Of a stretch of 64,000 bases of DNA, positions 31,494 through 42,745 are shown in pieces. The stretch is taken from positions 664,785 to 728,784 of the forward strand of contig UYJD01000006.1 in assembly GCA_900618795.1 (NCBI GenBank). The letters run 5' to 3'. The stretch's first letter is position 1. Each line of letters begins with the position of its first letter. The notes beneath the pieces were generated by a model. It was not told the DNA's origin and did no database searches. It saw nothing but the letters and a program-made list of their open reading frames with translations. This stretch comes from Cyanodermella asteris. Lineage: Eukaryota; Ascomycota; Lecanoromycetes; Ostropales; Stictidaceae. The translations under genes were made by a program, and so were the position numbers.

Positions 31494-33308
31494 ATGTGTC
31501 GTGAGGGTTTGTACTTGCTTATGTAGCTAAGTAGTCTATGAAGCTGTTGACGGTATCCGAGTACCAAGTCAAAGATAGTCCTTCAAGATTTGTCGTTCAG
31601 TCGGTATGATCGTCGTTCGCGTTCTGAGGACATTCCAACCAGAAGGGCAGACTGCTACAGCTGAATATGAGCTGAGTTGCCTGTCAGCGTGGGAAGTTTA
31701 AACGGCCACAAGATGAGGTCGATCTGGCACAGCACAACACCACCACGAATTCGACGGACAAACAGAAGAAAGGAACAAGAGACAAGTAAAAGGGCTCGAC
31801 GCAGAGAATAAAGAGATGCCCGCTTCCTCCGTGCAGAGGAATTTCCCCGATCGGATAGCGGTACTTATCAGATCAGACGAGTCACCAACCAGTGCCAGCG
31901 AAGTTCCAACCGAAGGATCGCCCAAACTTCGCAGCATGTTCTCGAATTCAGGCGCATCTCCATCTTGGAAGGGCGGTCACGAGAATGTAGAGGTACAGTA
32001 CGTGAAGAGCGGATATTATGTCAACGATCCAGCAAGTCCTGAATGCGAATCCGAGGACTAGTGGGCTGGGAATATGTCCTCTGGCAAAGTTCCCACTGGA
32101 GCGGGCACTGAACACGACGCATGGCGTCAAGCCCGGTGCATGAACCTCTAAACCCAGAACGGTCGTCTAACACGAGCAATCCGAGCCGCCCGCTGAAAGG
32201 AGGCGCCGTGGATGCTTTCGAGGTGGGTGGGTAGGATGTGGTGTTGGTGCTTGTCGGATAGAAGCCGAACCCTTGCCGGCCTTCCCACGTTTCTCTTGGC
32301 TGGGAAGGATTCAGGCCGGTGCGAGAACTGAGATCTTTGTGGCTCGTTACACTGCGTCTTTTGCAGGCGTGTACTTCTCGGATCTTCTTGCTCGCTTGTT
32401 TGGTCGTGTCGGGAAGGTTGATAGGTAGGGATGTTGTGGATACTGTCGACAGCGTATTGTCTTCCGCTTGACCCGTCGATTTGGCGTGACTACGATCGTC
32501 TCTCAACAACTTTGCCAGTCCAATTCAATACGCTAGAGTGTTTATGCCCGTACTGGTATACTTTGAGCTTCCTATTGTCCGAGCTGTTATGACAGGCTCC
32601 GCGTCGAGCATCCTCGGGTGTGTGATCATTGGTTCTGCCACGAAAGACCGCTGCGGAGCACGCGTCTACTTGTAGAGTGTCCTATTTTCGACGCGATTTG
32701 GACGGCGACATTCGAACACTAATTTCTCCAAACTCTGACGGTCTGAAAGGTATGTACAAGTTTTTTATATGAACCATCTAAATGTGTAGCACTTCGTCAC
32801 TTGCTATATTAAACACGATGGTAGTTTTCTGTTTCGCACTGTGATTTCGGACACGGTCAATGTTGGCGAGGTCGCTGACCACGGACAGGGCTATTCATGA
32901 CGAGCGCCGGTATAAAGAGATGCACCAAGCTGACGCAGAACCAGTCCGGTACTGGACAGCAGCGGCTGTCGTTCCGCTTTACCAACAAGTATGCTTTGAG
33001 GAGTGCCACCGAGCTGTGAATACGCATTTGCGACGCTTTCGATTGCCATATATCGCAAGCTCGTATGAACGAGAGACTGGCGGCAGGAACTGAAGGGATT
33101 TTGAAGGCGAAATTGATGCTGTTCAGCAAGCAAAGCGCACGCAAGCGACTCATCAAAATGTGCTTGAGTGCTTGTGTCTCATGACAGCCGCAAGTCAACA
33201 GCGAATGCCTTTCTCTCCTTCATGCTAGACGGGGATCTGGGTTCCAGATCAAACGGTCCTTCCGACGTTTGGTGCAATCGTTCCAACAATGACTTCCTGC
33301 ACGTAGCA
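31494..33308. other. Intergenic region
   Basis: About 1.8 kb without a firmly supported gene. It contains one possible small gene (31816-32061, listed). A 162-aa minus-strand frame at 32021-32509 starts only with TTG and is not accepted. Confidence 0.5.
31816..32061 (+). CDS. Possible small hypothetical protein, 81 aa
   Basis: An intact frame from ATG to TAG that encodes a Ser/Pro/Glu-rich polar protein, MPASSVQRNFPDRIAVLIRS at the start and an acidic ending (SPECESED). Composition looks more coding-like than neighbouring frames, with an aromatic cluster VQYVKSGYYV near the end. There is no recognised domain, signal peptide or membrane span. It may be a small stress-type protein or chance. 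Nearby introns were not evident. Confidence 0.3.
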   Translation: MPASSVQRNFPDRIAVLIRSDESPTSASEVPTEGSPKLRSMFSNSGASPSWKGGHENVEVQYVKSGYYVNDPASPECESED

Positions 33309-33680
33309 TTAGGACGATCTGGTCGGTCTCAGGTTGGCCTTGACACGCTCAATCAGCTGCTCTCTGCTGAGGTTCTCGCTGGGCAGTAAGTTCCTCTGAA
33401 CAACTACAGTCAGCATCATTATTACGGTCCAAATACGTATGCGATTACGTTTGACAGCCATTTCCTCAGTTCTGAGACCTCCCAGGTTGAAGGATCGCCT
33501 GATGGATCTTGTTGGCTGGGAAATAGATCGCTTCCCCAGATGCTGAACAAGGCCGCTGCGCCTACAGCCGCTCCGAATGCAAGAACAGCATTCTGTGCGG
33601 GGTCAGATAGATGCTCGTTTATCTCTGAGTAGATTTGTGCAAACCTTGGAATGCATGGCACGATCAAGAGGAGTGGGCAT
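33309..33680 (-). CDS. Small single-span membrane protein with C-terminal SAP/HeH-like motif
   Basis: Three exons on the minus strand: 33680-33645, 33592-33449 and 33395-33309, giving 88 aa. The donors are GTTTGC and GTAATC, the acceptors GCACAG and TTCAG, with CTGAC-type branch sites. Spliced, it reads MPTPLDRAMHSK, then NAVLAFGAAVGAAALFSIWG (one hydrophobic span), then ELRKWLSNRNLLPSENLSRE followed by QLIERVKANLRP. The last ~35 residues have the helix-extension-helix spacing of SAP/HeH-type modules (ELRKWL...LLP...S...L...V). Similar short fungal proteins are widespread but uncharacterised as far as I know. A membrane organelle location is inferred. The splice phases all agree, which strongly supports a real gene. 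The start lies 333 bases from the divergent RPL38 start. Confidence 0.72.
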
Positions 33681-34013
33681 GATGGAGTGAGTCTTGGAAG
33701 TTTTGGCAAGTGTGTATCTCAGCTCTGTTCCGTAACGTTGGTGGAATAGATTATTATGGCGGCTGTGGAAGATGCATGAGAGTAGACACTTGTTTTAGCA
33801 ATGTCGCTGCCTGGTCGAGACGATGGACTCAGGAACAGGACAAGATCGAGACGGATAATGCCGTTTCGCGTTAGTCGCTTCTCCACCAAGCGGAGTTGCT
33901 TTCCGTCGAGGGCTTGCCAAGCGTCCCACACATGGGAGGTCATTCCAGAATCGCGAGATCTTTCCCGAGAGAGACGATTGAATTGAATTCCAGTACATTT
34001 CACAGCCCTCAAA
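33681..34013. promoter_or_regulatory. Shared divergent promoter, small membrane protein / RPL38
   Basis: 333 bases separate two divergent start codons. No gene inside; no specific element assigned. Confidence 0.5.
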
Positions 34014-34418
34014 ATGCCTCAAGAAATCTCCGACATCAAGCGCTTCATCGAGGTCTGCCGCCGCAAGGATGCTTCCTGTAAGTCGTACCCAGCCCAATTT
34101 TCGCTAGCAGCAACTTTCACACGGATTCTATGGACTTTGTGAAAGATGGAACCAGGAATTGTGAGCTAACACATAGTCACAGCTGCGCGCATCAAGAAGA
34201 CCCCCAAGAGCAAGGAGATCAAGTTCAAGGTCCGCTGCCAGCGCTACCTGTACTCCCTCACCCTGAGGGATTCCGACAAGGCGGACAAGCTCAAGCAGTC
34301 TCTTCCTCCAGGTAACGACAAAATTATAACCACAGACCAGAGAATCGGTGGGCTAACACGAACCGCAGGATTGACCGTCGAGGAGGTTGGCAAGAAGAAC
34401 AAGAAGAAGTCGACATGA
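34014..34418 (+). CDS. RPL38: Cytosolic ribosomal protein eL38
   Basis: Three exons, 34014-34077, 34183-34311 and 34369-34418, with split Ser and Gly codons and consensus donors GTAAGT and GTAACG. Product is 80 aa, the usual size. It reads [20 protein letters not shown], then [20 protein letters not shown] and [20 protein letters not shown], ending in a Lys-rich tail. eL38 is a large-subunit protein near the eL22/expansion-segment region; it is highly expressed, and intron-rich short genes are typical for fungal ribosomal proteins. Confidence 0.97.
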
Positions 34419-34766
34419 GCATTTTGAGCAATTCCGGGGGGGAAGGGCATTTCGGCGTTCACGGGCGATTGACATGATCTGGCAGCTCGAAAAGAGCACG
34501 AAAGCGATACCAATACCAATGAAAACGTCGATTCTGAAGTTCATGACACACTTTTATCCGTGGAGATATTTGTGAATGGAGCATCGGTCGAGGCATGTTT
34601 GGTGATGCTGCTTGGCCGGAATCTGAGGCGCGCCCGTTGCGGTATCGAAGGCTGCTATTGGGGGAAGCTGAAAAGACGCCGTGGGTGTTTGTGCATGACT
34701 CGCGACGATTTTCGGTATGCGGGATCGATCTCGAGTACATAATACAAGAGCGCCAGGAAGACGACT
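34419..34766. other. Intergenic region between convergent RPL38 and NAT9-like genes
   Basis: About 350 bases; 3' UTR sequence presumed. No gene seen. Confidence 0.6.
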
Positions 34767-35757
34767 TCAACCCGTCATCTCCTCATCCGTGGCCTCAGCA
34801 CTCTCAATCACAACCTCCCTCTCAAAAAGCACCGTATCAACCTTACTCACGCTCCCCGGCCACCTCGCCTCCCATCCCTTCAAAGCCTCCTCCAAACCAC
34901 CATTCAATCTCAACTCCACCTCCCCAAAAACGTTCGGCTCCTCCCCTGACGCCCCCGTGAAGCCCAAACTCTGAAACAGCCCGATACTCTTCTCATTCCC
35001 CTTGCCAATCTTGACCCTCAAATATTCGAACCGCCTCTTCACCTCCACCGCCTCCCTCAACCCCTTCCCACTCGCAAACGCCGCACAAAGCTGCCCCTCG
35101 TTCTCGTAGACATACCTCAAGAACGCCAACAACGCAGCCCTACCCCGTCCCTGCCCCGTAGCCCCCGGCTTCGCAATCATGATCTCCACCTCCGCCACGA
35201 TTCCCGCCCCCGAGCCTTCGGCTTCCGGGTCGTCGCTGAGAAACAGGTTGATGTCGCCGATCATCTGGTCCGCGCTGTCGTCGATGCCGGCGCGCACGCT
35301 GTCCGTGGCCTCGGCGAAGGGGAGGCAGATTATGAAGGTGAGCTTGTCCGTGTCGGCGCGCCAGGAGAGTTGCATGGCGTACTCTTCTTCGAGGGAGAGG
35401 GGCTCGCTGGCGGTCAGTTCTTGGAGTTCGGGCCGCTGCATCCAGGCGTGGTATTCGGGGACGTGGTGGGGGTCGTAGGGGACCAGGAGGACCTGGGGGG
35501 TCGAGAGGGCTGGGTTCGGATTAGCATATCAGTCTTGATGAGATATATGGTGGAGCTGAATTGGGATGTATATAACTGTTGGTAAGGACACAGATGACAA
35601 TGCGGGCTTGGTTGATATTTCTCGTTGTTATTATTCAGTTTCGGTGCTTGGAAAATTCATTCTCGCTGCGACTGGGGAGATTGCTCGATGATAACATGTA
35701 ATTTGGATACAGAAAGGAACTCGGACTGTTCTTACCGACATCTTGGTTCAGCAACAT
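34767..35757 (-). CDS. NAT9: N-acetyltransferase 9-like GNAT protein
   Basis: Two exons, 35757-35736 (MLLNQDV plus one base) and 35509-34767, joined through an Ala codon; 254 aa. The donor is GTAAGA and the acceptor CCCAG. The joined start MLLNQDVALSTPQVLLVPYD resembles human NAT9 (MRLNQNT...KVVLVPY). WMQRPELQELTASEPLSLEE and EYAMQLSW match the NAT9 block that ends in LTASEPL and EYAMQ. The acetyl-CoA loop is visible as GATGQGRGRAALLAFLRY, and the final GNAT strand as NEKSIGLFQSLGF. NAT9 is proposed to acetylate tubulin or other N-termini; the substrate in fungi is unknown. An inserted segment of about 20 residues rich in Glu/Gly (DPEAEGSGAG) lies before the CoA motif. The short first exon is supported by homology and splice phase. 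Confidence 0.9.
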
Positions 35758-36842
35758 CTTGTAGTGCTTGCTCTTTCGCCTGAGTACAGCTTGAGGACAA
35801 ATGCAGTAGCTGTGGGTCGCCGTGAGGAGATCGATGCGGCACAAAGCCAATCTTGACGCCAATGTTCGAACTTTACTTCTAGCACTCCCGGCTGCTGCTC
35901 GAATCTCGAAATGTGAACAGACTTGGTTGGTCGTCTCGCCGTGGAACTATTAAGTGGGGAAGGAAGATACATTTGTTGCGCCTGCCGTTTGTTCGGCCAC
36001 TGGAAGGTACGCAGTCTTGCGTATCAACCAATTGCTTCGACTCTCAAGGTATTGTGTGCTTGCTTTGAGCTCATGTCTTACGCCCAAGTAATGCCAAAGT
36101 GTTCTAAACATCATTGGACACTTCATCATCCAGTCTGAGGGCGCGAATGCGGCCATGCCTCTGTTGTCATTCCAGCAAGTGCCTCAAAGGCGAACTCATC
36201 ATGTACCTGGGCATCTACCTTACCATCTTCCTCGGTGACTACCTCGGCATCTACCTGAGCATCTGCCGCAGCGAGTACCTCATCATCTACCTTGGCATCT
36301 ACCCTGCCAACTAGCTCAGCGTCTACCTCAGCAAGTACCTTGGCAGCTACCTCAGCAAGCACCCTGGCAACTACCTCGACATTCACCTCAACAACTACTT
36401 CAGCAACTAACCCGGCGACTAACCCAGCAACCATCTCAGCAACCACTGCAGCAACTATCTGGCCAAATAACCAGCCAAGTATCTCGCTCGTTATTCAATC
36501 AGCCCACGCACCAAGTACCGGCACAGAGATAACATTCAAACATTCGAATCAGCTCGTAAGCAAGTGGATATCGTACATTGCTGCCTCTACCGACATTCGT
36601 ACTCTTTTTTCCGATTCTGCTATTTATGGTTGCTGGTTTTAAATTCATATGTCGCCCAAGAAGCTAGAACCTTCCAAGATAATGCCTGATCTCTCAAAAG
36701 TACCATTTTCAATCTAATCTCGTACTCATAACTCCCAGGTCCGCAACCTACTCTGACCTTGGCTGTCAATACTCATTCGCAGAGACGACGGTAACAATGG
36801 ATTTGGGGTCGACGGTGCGACCTGCGCGAAGCTCAACGACTG
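35758..36842. other. Intergenic region containing a minisatellite
   Basis: About 1.1 kb between two minus-strand genes. The centre is a 12-bp tandem repeat (listed). Frames open through it are artefacts of the repeat unless shown otherwise. Confidence 0.55.
36195..36470. repeat. 12-bp minisatellite, about 20 imperfect copies
   Basis: Plus-strand unit near ACCTCAGCAACT (variants ACCTTGGCATCT, ACCCTGGCAACT, ACCTCGACATTC, ACCCAGCAACCA). Because the period is a multiple of three, the array stays open on both strands: plus reads Thr-Ser-Ala-Thr-type repeats, and minus reads Val-Ala-Glu-Val-type repeats for about 100 codons. The Thr/Ser reading resembles fungal cell-wall stalks, but no signal peptide or anchor is attached. 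Confidence 0.85.
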
Positions 36843-38093
36843 CTAATCGCTCTCCTTGTTGTTGAGTTGACGCGTGTAGAGCTCTTCGTCGCGGTTCGCC
36901 TTAGCAATGTCCTTTTGAGCTTTCTCCTTCTTCGCCATCAGATTCTCATAGCGGCGATCGAGCTCAGTCCGCTTGCGGACCCGTTCTGCGAGCTTCGAGC
37001 GTGCAGTATCGGCGCGTCGCTTGTTTTGTGCGGCGACAGCAGAGAGCTCGCGAACCTCCTTTTCGAGGGCATCGATGTCAACCTTGCTTCGCTTGGATGG
37101 GGGAGTAAAGTGCATTGACGCAGGCGTCCCATACCGCGGACCGAAGGTAATTGCATCCACTATGTCATCTACCTCGTCGCGGTCGTCGCGTTTGCGCTTC
37201 TGCCCAGCGGACGGACTCAATGCCTCCTCTTTCAACGCTGTCACGTCCTCTGGTACTGACTCAGCTCGCGAGGTTGTCCCGGTGAGTAGGAGCTCTGCAA
37301 GATGTTAGCCTGTCAGTCTGTTCGAATTACAAAGACGCTCACTATCTTCGCCATCGCTTTCTGCGAACTCGGTGCTGACGGCAGTGCTGATGCGGGTATA
37401 CTCAATGTCTCCCTCTTCCATGACAGCCTCATCCATGAGACTGTCAGCTGTACGATAAATGAAGCGAAGAGTGGACCAGGCCTCATGGCCCGGGCGCTCG
37501 TGAGCGAAGGCTCTGCGATAGCTGATTCGCTTGGACTGATTCAGAATGTCTTCGCCGGCAAGAGTGATGTCACAGTCCGGAGTGACGCCAAAAGCCTTCC
37601 ATGGCGACGGCAATCCCTTATATGTGTTCATTTGTTCTGGATCAGGAGCATCCTTCTCGGCAGTGACTTCGGATGTGTGGGCGCGGTGCAGTCGGAGCTC
37701 AATAGTACCGACTTTGGCTCCGCCGTCCTCACCGAATGATCCAGTGGGAAAGGGGCATGCATGAACCGTGAACTTGCCGCGGCGCAGCGACTTTCCACTT
37801 TTATATATGCCAGAGTCGAAGTGGATGGTAACATTGCCGTCCTGTTTCTTCTGATGAAGATAAGTATCACGCAAGATACCATCGACAACGACATCGATCA
37901 CAGAACCCTTCATGAGTTCATTCGCCTTGCAGATGATTTTGAGGCGTTGACCATCTTGGACAGGCACGAAGGCTTGAATCGTGCGGCTGCATTCTCCAAT
38001 TTCCTCGGTTCGAAACTCGCCGAGCTTTTTGTTCTTGCCCAAGACAACGAAGGCTTCGAAAAAGGGGCTCGCACCTTGGGTCTGGTATTTCAT
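36843..38093 (-). CDS. DUF7918-like hypothetical protein
   Basis: Two exons, 38093-37343 and 37294-36843 (donor GTGAGC, acceptor TGCAG), joined through a Lys codon; 400 aa. The ATG at 38093 begins MKYQTQGASPFFEAFVVLGK; the open frame extends further upstream only with non-ATG codons. The first ~230 residues look like the fungal DUF7918 fold: beta-rich with RLKIICKANELMKG, DVVVDGILRDTYL, VGTIELRLHRAH and a closing STLRFIYRTADSLM. The C-terminal exon is different: an NLS-like SAGQKRKRDDRDE, TPPSKRSKVD, and a long charged coiled coil (LEKEVRELSAVAAQNKRRAD and on to the end). Nuclear location and self-association are inferences. DUF7918 proteins are expanded in fungi with no established function. 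The domain call is from memory of the pattern, so moderate confidence. Confidence 0.7.
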
Positions 38094-39031
38094 GATGGCG
38101 GTGATCGAATTGTTTGGGGTGGACAGCCGATGTTGAGTATTACTCAAAGCAATGGGGAAGCAGTGCAATTGACCTTGCAGGTGTTGGGGCAGGTAGCTCG
38201 AAACGGAGGCTTCGAGGGCAAGGTTGGTGTGAGTGAAGGTGGACAAAGGAACAGCGTAAGAGGTCGAGGTCTTAAGCTAAAGGACTCGTAGGCGGAGAGG
38301 TAGAGGTAGGCAGAAGCTTCGATGGGCCGAGAAGGGAGGTGCAGACTACTACTTATGAACAAATGCAGGTGATGACTTCTTCAGGTAGCGGTCAAGGAAG
38401 GTGCAGTTGATTGAGTAGTGACGCAGCGCGCTAGCGAAGTAGGCAGGCAGCGACCTTCTTCTGAGCTCGAAGTGAGAATGAGGTTTTCCAAGCAAAGCTC
38501 CACGGTGAGGTCGTGCATTGCAATCGCCTTCCATAGCATTGCAGTCTAAATTGTAACTTCGTCAACAGGCACCTCGAACCCTGAGCTGCAGGACCTTTGG
38601 ATCTGGCAATGTGCGTAACGCCGGGCTCAAGTTCTGAAGAGCTCCTTCAACCTTTACCATCGTGGCTGCCCTTGTGCCTGAACAATAGCCCTTTTTTGTA
38701 ACTCTCACGAAGCATCTCCCGTGGCTTCCAACTTAGTGCAAAGCCAACAACATGATGATCTGCCGTACTTAACAGGAAGGCAGCAACATTCTAGCTATGC
38801 TGAGCAAGGATGTTGGGGCTCGCACACCTCCACGGCATGCTATTTCTCGATGCGAGCAACTCGCAACAGAATTGATGAGCACAATGAAATCAGTACTTCT
38901 GAGCCATGGACGAATCGTGCCAGCTCGAGAGGTGATTCCCATCAGTACAGAGCTTTGCTCGACCGACGTAGTCTGTAATGCGCTTAAGGTGTCGATTACG
39001 CGCACACGCCGTCTTTGTCTGCTGGAGGAAC
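38094..39031. other. Intergenic region
   Basis: About 940 bases between two minus-strand genes; no gene supported on either strand. Confidence 0.55.
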
Positions 39032-39588
39032 CTATCCGACCAAGCGACTGTTGTAACCTGAAATCAGCCATTCTTTCTGGCCTCGATCTCGTCGTCCATT
39101 TTTCATAGCCGCAGGATTGGGCATCATGATGAAGTTGTCACTGAAAATACGCTGATCTTCATCGTTAGCACTGACATGTCCGGTCACGGTCACGGTAATG
39201 ACAGCAGCTCTGCCCTTCTTCATATCCTGTTCGTTGAATCCTTCGATGGCGAGCGCCGGATTGATGACTGCCGCACAAAGACTGTCAACTTGGAAGTTCA
39301 GCTTTGGGAGGCTTTCGATAAATTTCTGAAAGATGTCCGTGCCTCCGTATTGCGTGCCATTGTAAACGATATGTGGAATCTTGTTGCCGGCACCCATGTC
39401 AGTTTTGGCAACAAAGTAGGTAGCAAGAAGTTTTCGCTGCGTGTCAAAGCTCATGGCGCGATAGAAATCTTTCGCGACTGTTTCAGCAACTACTCGAAGG
39501 ATTAGATTCATTTCGACGCATTGCACAGTCGATGCGAACCTTCTGAGGAAACGCGGCTCGCGACTTCTTGGTTCAAAGGTGCCGCCAT
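39032..39588 (-). CDS. NTF2-like mRNA-export type protein (NXT1/Mtr2-like)
   Basis: Two exons, 39588-39540 (MAAPLNQEVASRVSSE) and 39492-39032, joined through a Val codon (donor GTTCGC, branch CTAAT, acceptor CGAG); 169 aa. The protein has the single NTF2-like fold: helix ETVAKDFYRAMSFDTQRKLL, then HIVYNGTQYGGTDIFQKFIE, SLPKLNFQVDSL, a central TVTVTGHVSANDEDQRIFSD strand pair, NFIMMPNPAAM, and a final EWLISGYNSRLV strand. The layout and spacing resemble metazoan p15/NXT1 and fungal Mtr2, partners of the Mex67/NXF1 mRNA exporter at nuclear pores. Other stand-alone NTF2-like proteins cannot be excluded. The start lies 349 bases from the divergent MSM1 start. Confidence 0.72.
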
Positions 39589-39937
39589 GGTGGAGAAATG
39601 TGATCAGAGACCAGTGCGTGGAGCGGCGACAAATGTCTGGGGCTTGATGTGAGCTTAAACAGTCCTTCAGGCCGATGCATGGAATGTAGACTGCCTAGGT
39701 CATGAGCTGTCTGGAAGTTGACCCCTGCACACAAAGACATCGAAAATAACAAAGGATTTGAGTCGAAGCCGTCTGAGCTTTACTGGTCTTGGCTGGGAAG
39801 CTCAGCCGTGACGTTTCCGCCCACAGCTGGCCCAGTCTTGGCATGCGCGTCGACCGAGCTTGAAGCAAAGCTCCAATTCTTTTGACGTGACGAGCTGTGC
39901 GTTTTGTCCATTGTCGCCGCCACTGCCATGCCATGCC
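39589..39937. promoter_or_regulatory. Shared divergent promoter, NTF2-like gene / MSM1
   Basis: 349 bases between divergent start codons. It includes a short tandem CCATGCCATGCCATG just before the MSM1 start, which supplies two out-of-frame ATGs upstream of the in-frame one at 39938; leaky scanning may set MSM1 translation. Confidence 0.45.
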
Positions 39938-41732
39938 ATGAATCGTGAGCGCTTCTTCAGCCATGTTCGGCGCTTTCAGGCAGTTGCCTGGAGCGATCTC
40001 CCAAAGGTCAATTGCAGATATAGCAGACCTACAAGGCGATGGTATTCCTCGGAGACAGCGCCTGAAGAGAAACCATTCTACGTGACCAGTCCAATCTTCT
40101 ATGTCAACGCCGGTATTGCTACCATTGTGCCGTGTCAGCTATACTTGCTAAGTCTCTGCAGCTCCTCACGTTGGTCATCTATACACACTTGTGCTGACAG
40201 ACGTATTCAAGCGATGGCATGCGCTCCGCGGCCGAAAAGCGATCCTCTGTACAGGCACGGACGAGCATGGAATGAAAGTGCAGACGGCGGCTAAAAAAGC
40301 AGGACAAGATACAAAGGGTTTCTGCGACCACACATCTGAACAATTTGTCCGTCTAGCAAAGGCTGCAAACGTGGAATACGATCGTTTCATCCGGACTACA
40401 GACCCCGACCACCACGATGCGGTTCAGAACTTTTGGCTTACGTTGCAATCGAGGGGGCATATATACCAGGCCAAACACGAGGGGTGGTACTCCGTCAGCG
40501 ATGAGACTTTCTACCCCGAGTCGCAAATCAAACGAGCGCTCGATCCAATGACCGGACGGACCTTCATGGCGTCGAGTGAGACTGGCAAGGAGGTGGAGTG
40601 GACTTCTGAAACCAACTATCACTTCAGGCTATCGCAGCTCAAGGACGACCTCTTGAAGTTTTACGAGGAAAACCCCAATTTTATTGTGCCGGAATCCCGC
40701 ATGAAGGAGGTTGTTGCTGCTGTCTCGAAAGGATTGGACGACCTGTCGATATCAAGGCCCAGGAGCAGGCTCGACTGGGGTATCAAAGTCCCTGACGATG
40801 ATTCTCAAACCATCTATGTATGGCTGGATGCCCTCATCAACTATCTGACCATGACCAAGTACCCTGTTACAACTGGATCAGAAGGCGGCTGGCCCGCTGA
40901 TGTCCAGGTCGTCGGCAAAGACATTGTCCGCTTTCACTGCATATATTGGCCCGCATTTCTCCTAGCAGTCGGTCTGGAGCCGCCGAGGCAAGTCTTGACG
41001 CACGCGCATTGGACACTTGGTCGGCAGAAAATGGCCAAATCGACAGGCAACGTCGTGGATCCATTTTTCGCGATAGAGCGGTTTAGCACAGATGTCATGC
41101 GATATTTCCTCATTCACAACGGTGGGATCAAAGACGATGCAGACTACGAAAACGCCTTCATCATCACGCAGTATAATAAGGGGCTGAAAGGAGGTCTCGG
41201 CGGCCTGACCGCCCGCATTCTCCGAGCGAAGACGTGGGATGTCAGAAAGGCTGTACAGGCAGGACACAGCGGATATTCTGGGCAGACAGCAGCAGTAGAG
41301 TATCTTAAACAGCTCAACACCTTACAAGATCGTACAGAAGCACCCGCTCACGCTCTCGACATGGGTGCTGCACTCAAGACAATCATGGAAACGATCTACA
41401 ACGCAAATGCGTTCCTCAACGAAATGGAACCGTGGAGCGAATCCGGCCTATGGAATGTGTCGACACAGGAAGGTGCTCTCGATTTCAAGGAAGTGCGTCT
41501 CCACTACACGATCTTCGCCTTTACCGAGACGCTACGCATCTGTGGCTTGCTCTTGCAGCCGTTCATGCCCGAAAGATCCGCTCATTTGCTTGACCTTCTC
41601 GGGGTCGACCCCAGCAGACGTATGTGTACCAAGGAGAACCTGACTGTCGGTGCCGACGCAGATTATGGCACTCCTCTGGTCTCCATCAAAGGTCAGAACA
41701 GTATACTATTCCCGTCAATTCCCAATGATTAG
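39938..41732 (+). CDS. MSM1: Mitochondrial methionyl-tRNA synthetase
   Basis: Two exons, 39938-40112 and 40162-41732, split inside an Ala codon (donor GTATTG, acceptor CTGCAG); 581 aa. The first ~45 residues are Arg- and Ser-rich without acids at the very start (HVRRFQ, RYSRPTRRWYSS), a likely mitochondrial presequence. The catalytic core follows: [20 protein letters not shown] with the HIGH-type HVGH, then KAILCTGTDEHGMKVQ, VWLDALINYLTMTKYP, VVGKDIVRFHCIYWPAFLLA, and the KMSKS-type loop as QKMAKSTGNVVDPF. The C-terminal anticodon-binding helices contain NAFLNEMEPW. It charges mitochondrial tRNA-Met. The KMSKS loop reads KMAKS. No C-terminal tRNA-binding appendix is present, as expected for the organellar type. 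Confidence 0.95.
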
Positions 41733-42745
41733 CTGGGGATCAAGCTGGGGTTGCTCCCGAGACGGCAGCTTCAGCAGCTGCTGAGCGTTGTACAACAGTC
41801 TGTAATATACTTTCTTCAACATGTCACGATTGATACTTCACATCGTCATAGCATGCCGCAAGCCATCTTGCTATTTTCAAAGTCGTCGGAAACACGGACC
41901 ATGCAATCTTCCGCCTCTTTCCGTGGAAGCCGTCCTCGCCCATCAAACCGCCTCAGAACGTGCTCGCAAACCCATGGAACCTCGTCCATTTCAGGAAGCT
42001 GAGATGTGATCTGCCGTTGCACTGACACCTCCGCACCGGCATACCCAGCGTGCCGGCTTCTGGAAGATTACCTGCATTTGGCGATCCGTGGGTAGCCGAA
42101 GCCGGCCGAATGCAATGTCGTCGACATTGTGATGTTTGAGGTGCTAGCTTGAAGGCGTAGACTGGGTTGCCTAGCTCTGTGATTGTCTCCACAAGATAAT
42201 GCTATATCGAAATGCGCCTATCCTTGTGTCATCTGAAAAGTTTCGGCGAAATAAAGTCAAGGTAGTTGCCTAGATCTCGGCCCCATCCTGTCTTGAGTCG
42301 TGTTCAGAGCTGTCTTTCTTGCTATTCACAGAGAAACGTAGGTAATGATAGATGCCTCAATGCAAGTGATGTATTTGAGAAGCAGATCAAGCAACAGCAA
42401 ACGTTTGCATGGGTAGAAGACCATCAATTCCTGTCACAACGCATATCACCCCGCCTCGTGTTTACCCATGTTTGGCGACCAGCTGGCGGCCAACCGCTCA
42501 ATTTGTTACCCGCCGACCTTTAGAAGTCTTGCGAACTTGGTCGCGATCAGAGTCCTACTTGACCTTAGCAGTCCTGAAAATGCCTTACTCATCAAATTCA
42601 AGCCCGGAAGCTACGCTTGAACCTTGTATCGTCGCATCCATGAACCATCGGTCGTTATCGCGGTCTAAAGCCTATCTCTGTTGACCACAGTACCCACATC
42701 TGACAGCTGAATCATCAGCGACATGTTCACACCATATATGAACCC
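41733..42745. other. Intergenic region
   Basis: About 1 kb between two plus-strand genes; no gene supported. Confidence 0.55.

Noticed and set aside
32021-32509. 162-residue minus-strand frame
   Set aside because: No ATG start, no domain, and no splice sites that would supply an upstream exon.
36292-36642. Thr/Ser-rich cell-wall protein from the minisatellite
   Set aside because: The frame starts inside the repeat, with no signal peptide or GPI site; it is explained by the 12-bp period.
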